Assembly (NCBI GenBank): GCA_021647685.1 | Contig: JAKIUH010000009.1 | Span: 1-28,377, forward strand | From: Bacteroidales bacterium | GTDB lineage: Bacteria; Bacteroidota; Bacteroidia; Bacteroidales; NBLH01 | DNA length: 28,377 nt | Reading direction: 5' to 3' | In this document: positions 1-8,781 of the stretch, piece by piece | Layout: each line of letters opens with the position of its first letter | Numbering within the stretch: position 1 is the first letter of the stretch | Made by a program: the position numbers and the translations under genes | The notes under the pieces: generated by a model | Database searches by the model: none | What the model was told of the DNA's origin: nothing | What the model saw: only the letters and a program-made list of their open reading frames with translations

Positions 1-334
1 CGGCAAAAGATATATTAGCGATACTACATTACGCGAATTTACCCGTATTCAATATCCCGAAAACGGTAATCACAGGGGCTTAGGTTTTGATAAACCACAA
101 TTGCCTGGAAAAGAAAAACTTAATGGCTGTGCGGCGGATGCCAGCCCTCAAAGTTTTGGACATTCCGGTTATACCGGCACTTTTGTATGGGCTGATCCTG
201 CAAATGGTCTTTTGTTTATTTTTATGTCAAACAGGGTTTATCCCACAAGGAATAATAAAAAGATTTATACTCTGGATATCAGACCATCCATGCATCAAGT
301 ATTTTATGATGCTTTGAAAAAGGCGGGAAAATAG
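1..334 (+). CDS. C-terminal part of a serine beta-lactamase-like hydrolase, probably a GH3/beta-lactamase fusion (5' end outside window)
   Basis: The reading frame is open from base 2 to the TAG at 332-334, giving 110 residues. Visible motifs are a RGLGFDKP stretch and a GHSGYTGT box. The latter corresponds to the third conserved box (KTG/HTG-like) of class C beta-lactamase-type serine hydrolases. It is followed by FVWADPANGLLFIFMSNRVYPT, which is typical of the last strands of this fold. In Bacteroidota this kind of tail (NRVYP...IR...VFYDAL) is often found at the end of long exported proteins joining a GH3 beta-N-acetylglucosaminidase to a beta-lactamase-like domain, involved in muropeptide or glycan turnover. 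The GH3 part would lie upstream of the window, so the fusion is inferred. The catalytic Ser and Tyr motifs are also outside. A terminator follows 32 bases after the stop. The overlapping frame at 87-317 is a shadow. Confidence 0.72.
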   Translation, partial: GKRYISDTTLREFTRIQYPENGNHRGLGFDKPQLPGKEKLNGCAADASPQSFGHSGYTGTFVWADPANGLLFIFMSNRVYPTRNNKKIYTLDIRPSMHQVFYDALKKAGK

Positions 335-366
335 TTTTTTGTTTTTTTATATTGTTAAAGTTAGTA

Positions 367-400
367 AGTGGGAGATGTAGAATCTCCCATTTATTTTTTA
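367..400 (+). terminator. Rho-independent terminator of the beta-lactamase-like gene
   Basis: A stem GGGAGAT (370-376) pairs with ATCTCCC (382-388) around a 5-base loop. It extends outward by A-T and G-T pairs (367-369 with 389-391), and a T-rich tail (390-399) follows on the + strand. On the opposite strand the hairpin has no U-run, so it probably serves only the + strand gene. Confidence 0.75.
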
Positions 401-458
401 ATCATCATCAGGTAATCAGCTTTGTCATGTATTATTAGACTTTACATAATAATGGTGA

Positions 459-1711
459 TTAATTTCCAAATCGTGGATTTACCACATTATTGTAAATGGA
501 ACCAAAAGTGTAGCTTATACCAACACTTCCCCAATATCTGTATTGAGTAGCCAGTTCTTTACGCCTTAGTAAAATTTCTTCTTCGCTGGCACCTCCTTTG
601 GGTAAAGAAAGCTGATCATGAATTAAAGAAAATGAACCGTACAGACGCAACTGTAAGCCTTTGACTATTCGTAGTCGAATAGAAGATGAAATACGTAAAT
701 TATTTTTGCTGAAATCGTGTAAATATTGAGAACCCCTAATTGAAGTAGAAACTGAACCCCATTTTTCTTTCATTTCAAAGGCTATGGTTAAGCGATGTTG
801 CCATAAAAGCTCTTCTGTTTGTTCATAAATTGTCGTATCAGTATAATCGTTATACCTGCTACCTGCTCCGTATAAAAATCGTAATTGTCTTCGGCTTGAT
901 TGAGAATAAGGAAAAAGGTTGTACTCAATGCTGGGATAAACAGCTCCTGATAAATCAAAATTACTGTATGTTGAATTTGAAATAGACATTTCGTAACCTG
1001 TTGACCAATGTTCGTTTATACTTTTTACTAATAAATGATCAAAGCTAATATCCTTGTTCGTGCTAATAATTTCGTCTTCACCAATTATAAACTTATCTTC
1101 ATTATAATCATAATTAAAATCAAATTCGATTTTAATATCCGGGGTAACTTTATTTACATAGAGAGATGCGCCTGTATAGAGGGTAGTATAGCTTTCTTGT
1201 CCATTAAACCAACCATCTAATCCTAAATTAAATATCCAACTGTTCCATTTATCTTCTACAAGTTCTTCTTCAATTTCGGGCGATGCATATTTTATTTCCA
1301 AATTATTGGCAATAGGAGTTTTAGCAATATATCTTATTAAACCAATTTTAATAATTTTAAGTTGTTCCAAGCGAACCTCTTCACGAGTAGCATCGTTTTG
1401 AGTTGAAACAATAAGTGTATCTTTCATTCCTGAAAAATTCTTTTGCCCGATAAAGAAAAAGGTATATTCATTACCTCCCCCTCCTGTATTTTGAGATGTT
1501 CCTAATATATGAACTTGTGCCTCCTTGGTATCACGAACATAATTAATGAAAGTGAGATTTTGTTTTATGTATTCTTCATCACAAAAATTACAATCTAAAA
1601 ATACGGAAACTAATTGTTTACGCCTTTTGTGTGAGTTGAATCTTCTTGTGAAAAAGCTTTTGTAAAAGAAAATAATAAAATAAGTAGCAAAACATAATTT
1701 TGATAGTTCAT
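459..1711 (-). pseudogene. Outer-membrane beta-barrel protein of a Bacteroidota family, broken by a -1 frameshift
   Basis: The C-terminal 322 residues are open at 459-1427. The same frame continues upstream without a start, reading VFLDCNFCDEEYIKQ, then INYVRDTKEAQVHILG and a TGGGGNEYTFFFIGQ stretch, which are conserved parts of this family. The true N-terminus lies in another frame. ATG at 1709-1711 begins MNYQNYVLLLILLFSFTKAFSQ..., a clear signal peptide ending in A-F-S-Q, and runs into a TAG at 1610-1612. The two frames join at an A4 run on the coding strand (1625-1628 on the plus strand). One extra A would give a continuous 417-residue protein. The C-terminal half has alternating aromatic/polar strands and ends with YTFGSIYNNVVNPRFGN, consistent with an outer-membrane barrel. 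The frameshift may be real decay, phase variation in the A-run, or a sequencing error. The function of the family is unknown to me. Confidence 0.75.
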
Positions 1712-2230
1712 TGGTTTGTAGTTTTATGGTTAGTAATTAATTTAAAATAATAGTTATTTATACAACTATAAAATTAGTTGATTATTGTGTAATACAAATA
1801 CGTTTTGCAGCATAAAATAGATGATGTGAGAGCCCAAGCACTCTATGAGATAATAGTTTTCAAAAGGAATGAAATTATATCATCAATAAACTCTAAAATA
1901 AACAAAACAAACAGAGAACCATAAAATAAATGAATATAAAGCTTTGTAAATAAGGTTTTTTTGTTATTTTTGAATAATGATGATAATGGGCATTATTTTT
2001 TGTACTTTGACCTCCAAACCACTTACAAGAAAAACCTATCATAACTAATTTTAATTTCATCCTATTTCAATAAAATAACAAACATGAAACATCCATGATT
2101 ATTAAAGTGAGGTTAATTAACCTCAAGAGTATTTTTTGCTATTATGTTAATTATTAGATATATAATCTGTTTAAATATCGCTTTAACTCCGTCGGATTAA
2201 TAATTAATAAATATAACTCTTTATATTAGT
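1712..2230. other. Long intergenic region with no gene; holds the upstream part of a structured leader element
   Basis: I see no plausible coding region here. The left part (1712-1960) is AT-rich with no recognisable feature and presumably contains the promoter of the leftward beta-barrel gene. The right part contains TTGAATAAT (1970-1978), a promoter-like TACTTTG (2003-2009), a left arm AAACATCCA (2087-2095), and a perfect 16-bp palindrome of the form GAGGTTAA/TTAACCTC (2109-2124). T6 (2132-2137) follows seven bases after the palindrome. The first four items also have counterparts, in inverted orientation, upstream of the DUF58 gene near 27.9-28.1 kb. Confidence 0.6.
2003..2009 (+). promoter_or_regulatory. 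Possible -7 promoter box for the LRR/CHAT operon
   Basis: TACTTTG in the context TTTTTTGTACTTTGACC is one base short of the Bacteroidota consensus TAnnTTTG. It closely resembles the TTTTTTGTACTTTTGCC context upstream of the aminotransferase gene in this window. If used, the leader would be about 280 nt long and would contain both arms of the structured repeat. No convincing -33 TTTG is seen at the right distance. Confidence 0.4.
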
Positions 2231-2299
2231 GGATGTTTAGCTTCGCTGAGCCTTCGGGTTCGTGAGAGCATTAAAAATAATTTAAAAAATAAACTCATG
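2231..2299 (+). repeat. Dispersed structured leader repeat, copy A, ending at the start codon of the LRR gene
   Basis: A 69-base block running up to and including the ATG at 2297 is nearly identical to the complement of 27874-27941, with about two substitutions plus one small A/T-run difference. It contains two adjacent hairpins. The first is TTAGC/GCTGA around TTC (2237-2249). The second is GAGCC/GGTTC around a UUCG tetraloop closed by C-G (2248-2261). Its first nine bases, TGGATGTTT counting from 2230, are the exact complement of an arm at 2087-2095, so a long-range stem enclosing about 134 bases could form. It behaves as a 5'-UTR or promoter-leader cassette; the function is unknown. Confidence 0.85.
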
Positions 2300-3778
2300 A
2301 AATCAATTATACGTTTAATCTTTTCATTGGCTTTATTAAGTCTAGTTTGGCAAATATCTGCACAAACAAAAATTAATTATCACGAACGCTTTTTTGATAA
2401 GCGCATGAAATGGAGCGAATTTGAATATGAGAGCAAAGGAGTTGCAGAACTATTACCCTTAGAAAACAGAATGTACTATATAGAAAGCCTAAACGATGAG
2501 CTAATTATAGCGGAATATTTGATTAAACTGGATACAGGATATGATTTCAGCTATTCGTTTAATTATATAAATCCTGAAAATGCATATATCGGGATTTCAT
2601 CGGGCTTGGTAAAACTAAATTTTGAGCTAAACTTGCTTGAAGGAAAATATCGTATTAGCTATACACAAAAAGGCAAATACAGAACCGGTAAGTGGAAAAA
2701 ATTAGAAAAACAGATAATAGATACTCCCGAAAAGTTTTATTCCATAAAAATTGTGAAAGACAAAAATAACTATCACTTTTTTTGTAACAATTTTCCTGTT
2801 ACCATTTTAACTGAAAATAAATTTGACAGTCCGGCAATTTATAACCGGCTAGAAATAGGTACCACATCTGTTGTCGAAGTAAGTGATGTATTAATCAACG
2901 GTTTTGTATATCTTTCCAAAGAACAAAAATTTATGAGCGGCGAAGGAATTTCACAAGATGAATTGGCAACCCAGAAATTTTATAGCTTGTCGGAAATTGA
3001 GAAAATGGATGAGTATGATAGTTTTCTAAATATTTACAAAATAAAAATTGATAATTACGATTTTGCTTGGGATAAAAAAGAATTGCCAAAAAACATATTT
3101 AACTGCATCAACTTACAACAGGTTGAAATTAGTGCAAGAGATAAAGGTAATTACGCTCAAATAATTGAGCAATTACAAAATTTTCAATCCTTGCAAGTAT
3201 TAGAATTACTTATAGACAGTGTACCCGAAACCATTGGAAAATTAAGAAATTTAAGAAAACTATCGGCAGGAAACTGGACGCCAATCAGCATAACAGCATT
3301 AGAGCAAATATGCAACTTAGAAAAATTAGTTTATCTTGATTTAGGCACCGATGAACCTTATGGATATATTCCTGAAGAAGGAATAATAAACATAGGTAAT
3401 TTAACAAAACTTGAATATTTAGATTTAAGTTTTACCGGTTTAGGTTCCGTACCCGCAGGGATTTTTAATTTAACTAATTTAAAAATCTTAGATATTGGCG
3501 GTAATGATTTACTAGATTTGCCTAATGATTTTTTAAAGTTGAAAAAACTTGAAACTTTGTACCTGAATGATAATTTTCAAGGAGAAATTCCTACCGTTAT
3601 ATTTTCGCTTAATAAACTAAAATACTTAGACTTATCGCTCAATAAGCTAAATTCACTTCCCGAAGAGATGTTTAATTTAAAAAATCTTGAAATATTAGTT
3701 TTATATGGTAATAATTTTTCGGAGAAAGAAATAGATAAAATAAAAAACGGATTTACGAACTTGATACAAATTGAATAA
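2297..3778 (+). CDS. Exported leucine-rich-repeat protein with an N-terminal beta-rich domain
   Basis: The 493-residue product starts with a signal peptide (residues 1-22, ...LVWQISAQ), so it is secreted or periplasmic. Residues about 25-205 form a beta-rich region with sequence character like a concanavalin-type lectin domain (FSYSFNYINPENAYIGIS, then YSIKIVKDKNNYHFF). This assignment is only a guess. Residues about 262-493 are leucine-rich repeats with units such as LEYLDLSFTGLGSVPAGIF, LKILDIGGNDLLDLP and LKYLDLSLNKLNSLPEEMF. They match the 23-residue LxxLPxxhxxLxxLxxLxLxxN type used for protein binding. The stop is followed after only 8 bases by the TPR-CHAT gene, so the two are almost certainly cotranscribed and may interact. 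The start codon is preceded directly by the leader repeat. No catalytic motif is seen. Confidence 0.85.
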   Translation: MKSIIRLIFSLALLSLVWQISAQTKINYHERFFDKRMKWSEFEYESKGVAELLPLENRMYYIESLNDELIIAEYLIKLDTGYDFSYSFNYINPENAYIGISSGLVKLNFELNLLEGKYRISYTQKGKYRTGKWKKLEKQIIDTPEKFYSIKIVKDKNNYHFFCNNFPVTILTENKFDSPAIYNRLEIGTTSVVEVSDVLINGFVYLSKEQKFMSGEGISQDELATQKFYSLSEIEKMDEYDSFLNIYKIKIDNYDFAWDKKELPKNIFNCINLQQVEISARDKGNYAQIIEQLQNFQSLQVLELLIDSVPETIGKLRNLRKLSAGNWTPISITALEQICNLEKLVYLDLGTDEPYGYIPEEGIINIGNLTKLEYLDLSFTGLGSVPAGIFNLTNLKILDIGGNDLLDLPNDFLKLKKLETLYLNDNFQGEIPTVIFSLNKLKYLDLSLNKLNSLPEEMFNLKNLEILVLYGNNFSEKEIDKIKNGFTNLIQIE

Positions 3779-3786
3779 ACATTCTT

Positions 3787-6700
3787 ATGCAGATATTAAA
3801 AACATTACAACAGCTACTTCTTGTGTTGATATTTCTACTATTTAGCTATCAAAAAAGCAAAGCACAAGATTTAAGTATAGCAGATAAATATTATGAAAGC
3901 GAAGAATATGCAAAAGCAGCTCATGAATATGAAAAAGTTCTTCCACGTATAAAAAAAATTTACGGAGCAGAGGATACTTCTGTTTATGCACCAGCTATTT
4001 TTCGTGCAGCCAGCTCATACAATATGAACTCAGAATTTGATAAAGCAGAAAAATATTTTGAAGAGGGCACTGCAATTTATCAATCAACCGAAAATGGAAA
4101 AGAAGATTTTTGGTTTATTATTTTTGCAAACAGCCTTGATTTCCTATACAACAATCAAGGAGAAAAATACGAAAAAGAGAAAAACTATATTAAAGCCAAA
4201 CAATATTATTTAAAATCACTAAAATTTGTTGAGCTAAACTTTGGTAAACATAACTACGGTTATCCCGAAACTTGTAAAAAACTAGCAGGCTTGTATATTA
4301 AAACAAAAGAATATGATAAAGCTGAATCACTATATAACGAAGCTCTCAGAATTGACGAAAAACTTTACGGCAAAGAACATTGGCGAGTTGCAGAAACCTG
4401 TAAGAGTATGGAAGCTATATTCAAACAAAAGGGTGAATTTGAAAAAGCAAAAGAGTTTTACCAAAAAGCTGTGAATACAAAAAATATATTTTCCAACAAC
4501 GATGATTTATTAGATTACGCAAGCTCATGCAACAGACTGGCTAACCTTTATTATGATTTTGGTAATTTTTCAGAGGCGGAATTATTATACATAAAAGCAA
4601 AAAAGATCAGGGCGCAAGTTTTAGGTGAAGAAAACCCTGTCTATTCCGAAAGTTGTAACAAACTAGCTCGTTTATATATGAGTTTGGGAAACTACGATAA
4701 AGCAGAATCACTTTTTATAGAATCAAAAAATATTAGAGAAAAAACTTTTGGAAAAAAAAATCCGCTTTATGCGCAATCTTGCAATAATTTGGGCGCTTTA
4801 TATAATGCGTTAGGTAATTTTGACCAAGCTAAAATACTCTATTTTGAAGCTTATGAAATACGCAAAAAAACAGTGGGTAAAAACAGCAAGGCTTATGCTA
4901 TATCATGCAATAATATTGCATTGGTTTATTTTGTTGAGAAAAATTATCAGGATGCTGAAAAATACTTATTGGAAGCCAAAAATATCATTACCAAAATAGG
5001 GAAGAACAGTACTTTTTATGTTCAAATTTGTAATAACATGGGAATGCTTTATGAAATTGAAGAGCAATATAAAAAATCCAAAAGATTTTATATTGAAGCA
5101 ATATCGATACAAGAAAAAATACTTGGAAAAAAAAATCCAGCCTATTTAAGTATTTGCAACAATTTAGCCCGAATAAACGAAATTACCAATAACAAAAAAG
5201 CAGCTGAAAGATATTATAAAGAGAACAATGAACTGCTTCTTTATATTTTAAACGAAAGCTCAGAATACATGAGCGAGAAAGAGCGCGAAAAATATTTACG
5301 AATAAAAATCAATCCTGATTTTGAAATCAATCACTCATTTTTCATAAAAAGAAGTAATCATAAAGAAAAATTTACGGGCATTGTTTACAACAATGCACTT
5401 AATTTAAAAGGACAGTTGTTAAAATCGACAATTGCCTTGCGAAAAGCAATTTTACAAAGCGGTGATACTGCTTTAATAAGTAAATACAAACAAGCAAACG
5501 CATACGGCAAAATACTTACGGAACAATACTTGCTCCCAAATGAAAACCGAAGACAAGATATCCAACTAATTGAAGACAAGCTAAATAAATTAGAAAAAGA
5601 ACTTACCCGAATTGCAGCTGAAAATCCCAAAAACAAAAAATTATTTACTCAAAATAATGATTGGAGAAATATACAAAAATCGCTAAAACAAAATGATATT
5701 GCTATTGAGTTTATAAAATTCAAATATGCCGGCGTAAAATATTGGACAGACAGCATATTGTATTATGCATTAATTCTTAAAAAAGATTTTGATACTCCTA
5801 AGGCAATATTTTTATTTGAAGAAAAAAAATTACAAAATCTATTAAACAGACAAGATAACGAAGATGATTTTCGCTATATAAAAAGATTATACACTACACA
5901 ATCACCGGAAAGCGATAGTTTATACACTTTGATATTTAAACCTCTTGAAAGCCACCTAAATAATATAAAATCAATACATATATCGCCAACAGGCTTATTG
6001 AACAAAATTGCTTTTGATGCATTGGTAAGTAGCAAAGATTCAATTTTGTCCGACAAATACAATATCTTTTATTCAAGTACAACTGCCTCTATTATTGACA
6101 ATACAGGACTATATCCAAAAGATATTAAAGATGTGGTACTTTTTGGCGGTATAGACTACGATTTAACACCTGAGCAGATGATGAGAAATGCTGACAAAAT
6201 TAAACAAACCCTAGATAATGATAACAAACTAAATAATTTTAATATTTCTATCGACACCCTTAAACGAAGTGTTTCATGGAGTTATCTTGAAGGAAGTAAA
6301 TTGGAAACCGAAAAGATAGACCAACTTGTAAGCCATAAAAACATAAGCGTGCAGCTATACAGCGGACAACAAGGTAGTGAAGAACAATTTAAAGCTTTAG
6401 AAATAGATGCGCCTTCGGTTATACATGTATCTACACATGGATTTTATTTTGGTAATGACAAAAAAAGTCTTGAGTATAAAGCTATGATAGATGATAAAAT
6501 AAAATTTGCTCATTCTGATAATCCACTAATGCGTTCAGGATTTATTTTGGCAGGGGGCAATGCGGCATTTCAGGGTAGAACAATACCAAGAGGTGTGGAA
6601 GATGGCGTTTTAACTGCGGCTGAAATATCGCAAATGAACCTTTTTAATACTAAACTTGCTGTTTTGTCAGCTTGCCAAACCGGTTTAGGTGATGTAAAAG

Positions 6701-6945
6701 GGAACGAGGGTGTTTATGGCTTGCAACGTGCATTTAAAATGGCCGGAGTTGAGTATTTATTAATATCACTTTGGGAAGTACCCGATTATCAAACACGTGA
6801 ATTGATGAGTAATTTTTACGAAAATTGGTTTTCGGGAATGAACGTGCAAGCGGCTTTTAAAAAAGCTCAAAACCAGTTAAAAATTAAATATGCAAAAATT
6901 AAGGGCAGTGCATTTGCTTGGGCGGCTTTTGTATTAATAAAATAA
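3787..6945 (+). CDS. Exported TPR-CHAT protein (caspase-like protease domain)
   Basis: The 1052-residue product has a signal peptide (residues 1-26, LLLVLIFLLFSYQKSKA). From about 28 to 500 come roughly ten 42-residue kinesin-light-chain-like TPRs, with repeated SCNNLA.LY...GNYDKAE.L units. After a helical linker the CHAT domain (about 700-1052) carries the expected His in HVSTHGFYF (H884) and Cys in LSACQTGLGD (C963). It ends in the typical GSAFAWAAFVL motif. CHAT domains belong to the caspase/separase clan and cleave proteins after activation by a partner. Here the signal peptide points to the periplasm or exterior, unlike cytoplasmic CHAT proteins of immune systems. The gene lies 8 bp after the exported LRR gene, and that protein is the natural candidate partner, regulator or substrate. 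No CRISPR or gRAMP gene is nearby. The substrate is unknown. Confidence 0.92.
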   Translation: MQILKTLQQLLLVLIFLLFSYQKSKAQDLSIADKYYESEEYAKAAHEYEKVLPRIKKIYGAEDTSVYAPAIFRAASSYNMNSEFDKAEKYFEEGTAIYQSTENGKEDFWFIIFANSLDFLYNNQGEKYEKEKNYIKAKQYYLKSLKFVELNFGKHNYGYPETCKKLAGLYIKTKEYDKAESLYNEALRIDEKLYGKEHWRVAETCKSMEAIFKQKGEFEKAKEFYQKAVNTKNIFSNNDDLLDYASSCNRLANLYYDFGNFSEAELLYIKAKKIRAQVLGEENPVYSESCNKLARLYMSLGNYDKAESLFIESKNIREKTFGKKNPLYAQSCNNLGALYNALGNFDQAKILYFEAYEIRKKTVGKNSKAYAISCNNIALVYFVEKNYQDAEKYLLEAKNIITKIGKNSTFYVQICNNMGMLYEIEEQYKKSKRFYIEAISIQEKILGKKNPAYLSICNNLARINEITNNKKAAERYYKENNELLLYILNESSEYMSEKEREKYLRIKINPDFEINHSFFIKRSNHKEKFTGIVYNNALNLKGQLLKSTIALRKAILQSGDTALISKYKQANAYGKILTEQYLLPNENRRQDIQLIEDKLNKLEKELTRIAAENPKNKKLFTQNNDWRNIQKSLKQNDIAIEFIKFKYAGVKYWTDSILYYALILKKDFDTPKAIFLFEEKKLQNLLNRQDNEDDFRYIKRLYTTQSPESDSLYTLIFKPLESHLNNIKSIHISPTGLLNKIAFDALVSSKDSILSDKYNIFYSSTTASIIDNTGLYPKDIKDVVLFGGIDYDLTPEQMMRNADKIKQTLDNDNKLNNFNISIDTLKRSVSWSYLEGSKLETEKIDQLVSHKNISVQLYSGQQGSEEQFKALEIDAPSVIHVSTHGFYFGNDKKSLEYKAMIDDKIKFAHSDNPLMRSGFILAGGNAAFQGRTIPRGVEDGVLTAAEISQMNLFNTKLAVLSACQTGLGDVKGNEGVYGLQRAFKMAGVEYLLISLWEVPDYQTRELMSNFYENWFSGMNVQAAFKKAQNQLKIKYAKIKGSAFAWAAFVLIK

Positions 6946-7041
6946 ATTCTTACAGGTAGATAAAAGAAACAGTAATTCTATGACAAAAAATTAATATTTT
7001 TATACTTTTCCCGTTATATATTTTTATTAATTTCCTTGTTT

Positions 7042-8643
7042 ATGCAAAATAGATACACCCTAATTACATTTTTGATATTTTTTTTTAATTTGGCTAATGC
7101 GCAAATTTCACCCAAAGAGGAATTTCGCGGAGTGTGGATTGTTACCGCTTTTAATATAGACTGGCCCAGCTCTCCTTATTTAACTGCCGAGCAGCAAAAA
7201 CAAGAATTTATTAATTTGTTAGATATTCATAAAAGCTATGGTATTAACGCAGTTTTAGTTCAGATAAAACCTTCGGGAGAGGTATTTTACCCCTCAGAAT
7301 ATGAACCTTGGTCGCATTGGCTCACCGGAAAACAGGGAAAAGCCCCTGAACCCTATTACGACCCCGTAGAATTTATGATTGAAGAATGTCATAAACGAGG
7401 TATGGAATTTCATGCATGGATAAATCCTTTCAGGTATGTGTCGAACATTGCCCGGGTTAAGCCTGTTCCTAATCATATTACCAGACAAAAACCGGAATGG
7501 TTTATTAATTATGGCGGTGAAATTGTAAAAAAATATTTAAATCCGGGCATCCCCGAAGCACGTGCATATGTTATTAAAGTAATTATGGAAATTGTGCATA
7601 AGTATAATGTGGACGGTATTCATTTTGATGATTATTTTTATCCGATTAAACAAAACGGTAAAGAATTCCCCGATTATAACACCTATCAACTTTATAATAA
7701 AGACAATTTGTCGCTTGGAGATTGGCGACGTCAAAACATTAATCAATTTATTCATGATTTGAGCGACAGTATTATTGCCGTTAAACCGCAAATTAAGTTT
7801 GGTATTGCACCCGTGGGTATTTGGCGTAATAAATATCAAGACCCCGAAGGCTCCGATACACGTGGCTTATCAGCCTATGACCAATTATATGCTGATATTT
7901 TACTTTGGCTGCGCGAAGGCTGGATTGATTATGTGGCACCGCAAATATACTGGAATATTGGTTCGGCAAATGCCGGTTATCATAAGTTGGTGGATTGGTG
8001 GAGCAAGCATGTTTACGGAAAACATTTATACATCGGGCAGGCAGTACATAGAGTAAATTCAAGTCGTAGCTGGCAAAATCCTTCGGAAATTCCCGATCAA
8101 ATTCGCATTAACAGAATGTATCCCGAAGTAAAAGGAAGTATTTTTTATTCTTCACGAAATATGATGACCAATGTAAATGGCTTAAATGACAGTTTGCGTA
8201 CCGATTTGTTTTTGGCTTATGCCGAACCGCCTAAAATGCCATGGAAACATATTGAACCGGATATTTTAATTGCCGAAAATACAGATACTGTTGTGAAATA
8301 TTATAAATTACGCCATATTCCGCAACCGCGAGCACCAATCAATTTATCAGCAAGCAAAATCCGTAAAGAAATATTATTAAGTTGGGAGATGGACGAAAGC
8401 CAGAAAAAATTTCTTGCCGATACTAATAGTTATTATCGTGTTTACAGGTTTAAAGGCAAATATTCAAGAAATATTTCTGATGAATATTTAATTGCAGAAA
8501 CCAAAAAACCACGCATTATGCTTTACAAAAGAGGAAAACTTTTCGGTAAAAAATATACTTTTGTAGTAACTGCCGTAAATGCGCAAAACAAAGAAAGTTT
8601 TCCAAGTGAAGATATTGTTTTGAAAATGAAAGTGAAAGACTAA
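7042..8643 (+). CDS. GHL10/DUF187-type family-10-like glycoside hydrolase, exported
   Basis: The product is 533 residues from the ATG at 7042. An in-frame TTG at 7036 is two codons upstream, but the ATG is the likelier start. A signal peptide (MQNRYTLITFLIFFFNLANA) is followed by the family's opening motif EFRGVWIVTAFNIDWP. Next come GINAVLVQIKPSGEVFYPS, GMEFHAWINPFR and VDGIHFDDYFYP. This is the (beta/alpha)8 barrel of YngK-like proteins (about residues 25-370). The Asp pair in HFDDYFYP and the acidic residues in the barrel fit a glycosidase of unknown substrate; peptidoglycan-related sugars have been proposed for relatives. Residues about 410-530 resemble an FN3 module (APINLSASKIRKEILLSWEM, then YRVYRFKG). 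It lies 96 bases after the CHAT gene on the same strand and may be cotranscribed, with no visible terminator between them. Confidence 0.88.
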   Translation: MQNRYTLITFLIFFFNLANAQISPKEEFRGVWIVTAFNIDWPSSPYLTAEQQKQEFINLLDIHKSYGINAVLVQIKPSGEVFYPSEYEPWSHWLTGKQGKAPEPYYDPVEFMIEECHKRGMEFHAWINPFRYVSNIARVKPVPNHITRQKPEWFINYGGEIVKKYLNPGIPEARAYVIKVIMEIVHKYNVDGIHFDDYFYPIKQNGKEFPDYNTYQLYNKDNLSLGDWRRQNINQFIHDLSDSIIAVKPQIKFGIAPVGIWRNKYQDPEGSDTRGLSAYDQLYADILLWLREGWIDYVAPQIYWNIGSANAGYHKLVDWWSKHVYGKHLYIGQAVHRVNSSRSWQNPSEIPDQIRINRMYPEVKGSIFYSSRNMMTNVNGLNDSLRTDLFLAYAEPPKMPWKHIEPDILIAENTDTVVKYYKLRHIPQPRAPINLSASKIRKEILLSWEMDESQKKFLADTNSYYRVYRFKGKYSRNISDEYLIAETKKPRIMLYKRGKLFGKKYTFVVTAVNAQNKESFPSEDIVLKMKVKD

Positions 8644-8781
8644 ATTTTTATAAATTATTGTATTTCATTATTAAGATTAAGCGAATGCTTGGGTTTATAT
8701 CTAATTTAATTCTAAATTAAGTATTGGCAAATTCCGTAAAATGTATTAACTTGAAATTTATTAAATTATAAAGTTTAAGTT

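Noticed and set aside
87..317. 76-residue open frame at the left edge
   Set aside because: It overlaps the beta-lactamase-like C-terminus in another frame and has no recognisable features.
431..453. ATTATTA/TAATAAT hairpin before the end of the frameshifted gene
   Set aside because: It is purely A/T, weak and without a U-run, and inverted repeats like this are expected by chance in AT-rich DNA.
2109..2137. Rho-independent terminator at the 16-bp palindrome
   Set aside because: The T6 run starts seven bases after the stem and no gene ends upstream on the + strand. It is kept only as a possible attenuator within the leader.
2297..6945. CRISPR-linked TPR-CHAT (Craspase-like) system
   Set aside because: No CRISPR array, gRAMP or other cas gene is present, and both proteins have signal peptides, so they act outside the cytoplasm.
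7036..7041. TTG start two codons before the glycosidase ATG
   Set aside because: The ATG at 7042 gives a well-formed signal peptide and needs no rare start codon.
7537..8062. Antisense and alternative-frame ORFs of 89-100 codons within the glycosidase gene
   Set aside because: They lie wholly inside a conserved coding region and show no domain, signal or start context.
8702..8719. TAATTTA/TAAATTA inverted repeat between the glycosidase and CDGSH genes
   Set aside because: It is A/T only and has no U-run, so it was not called a terminator.
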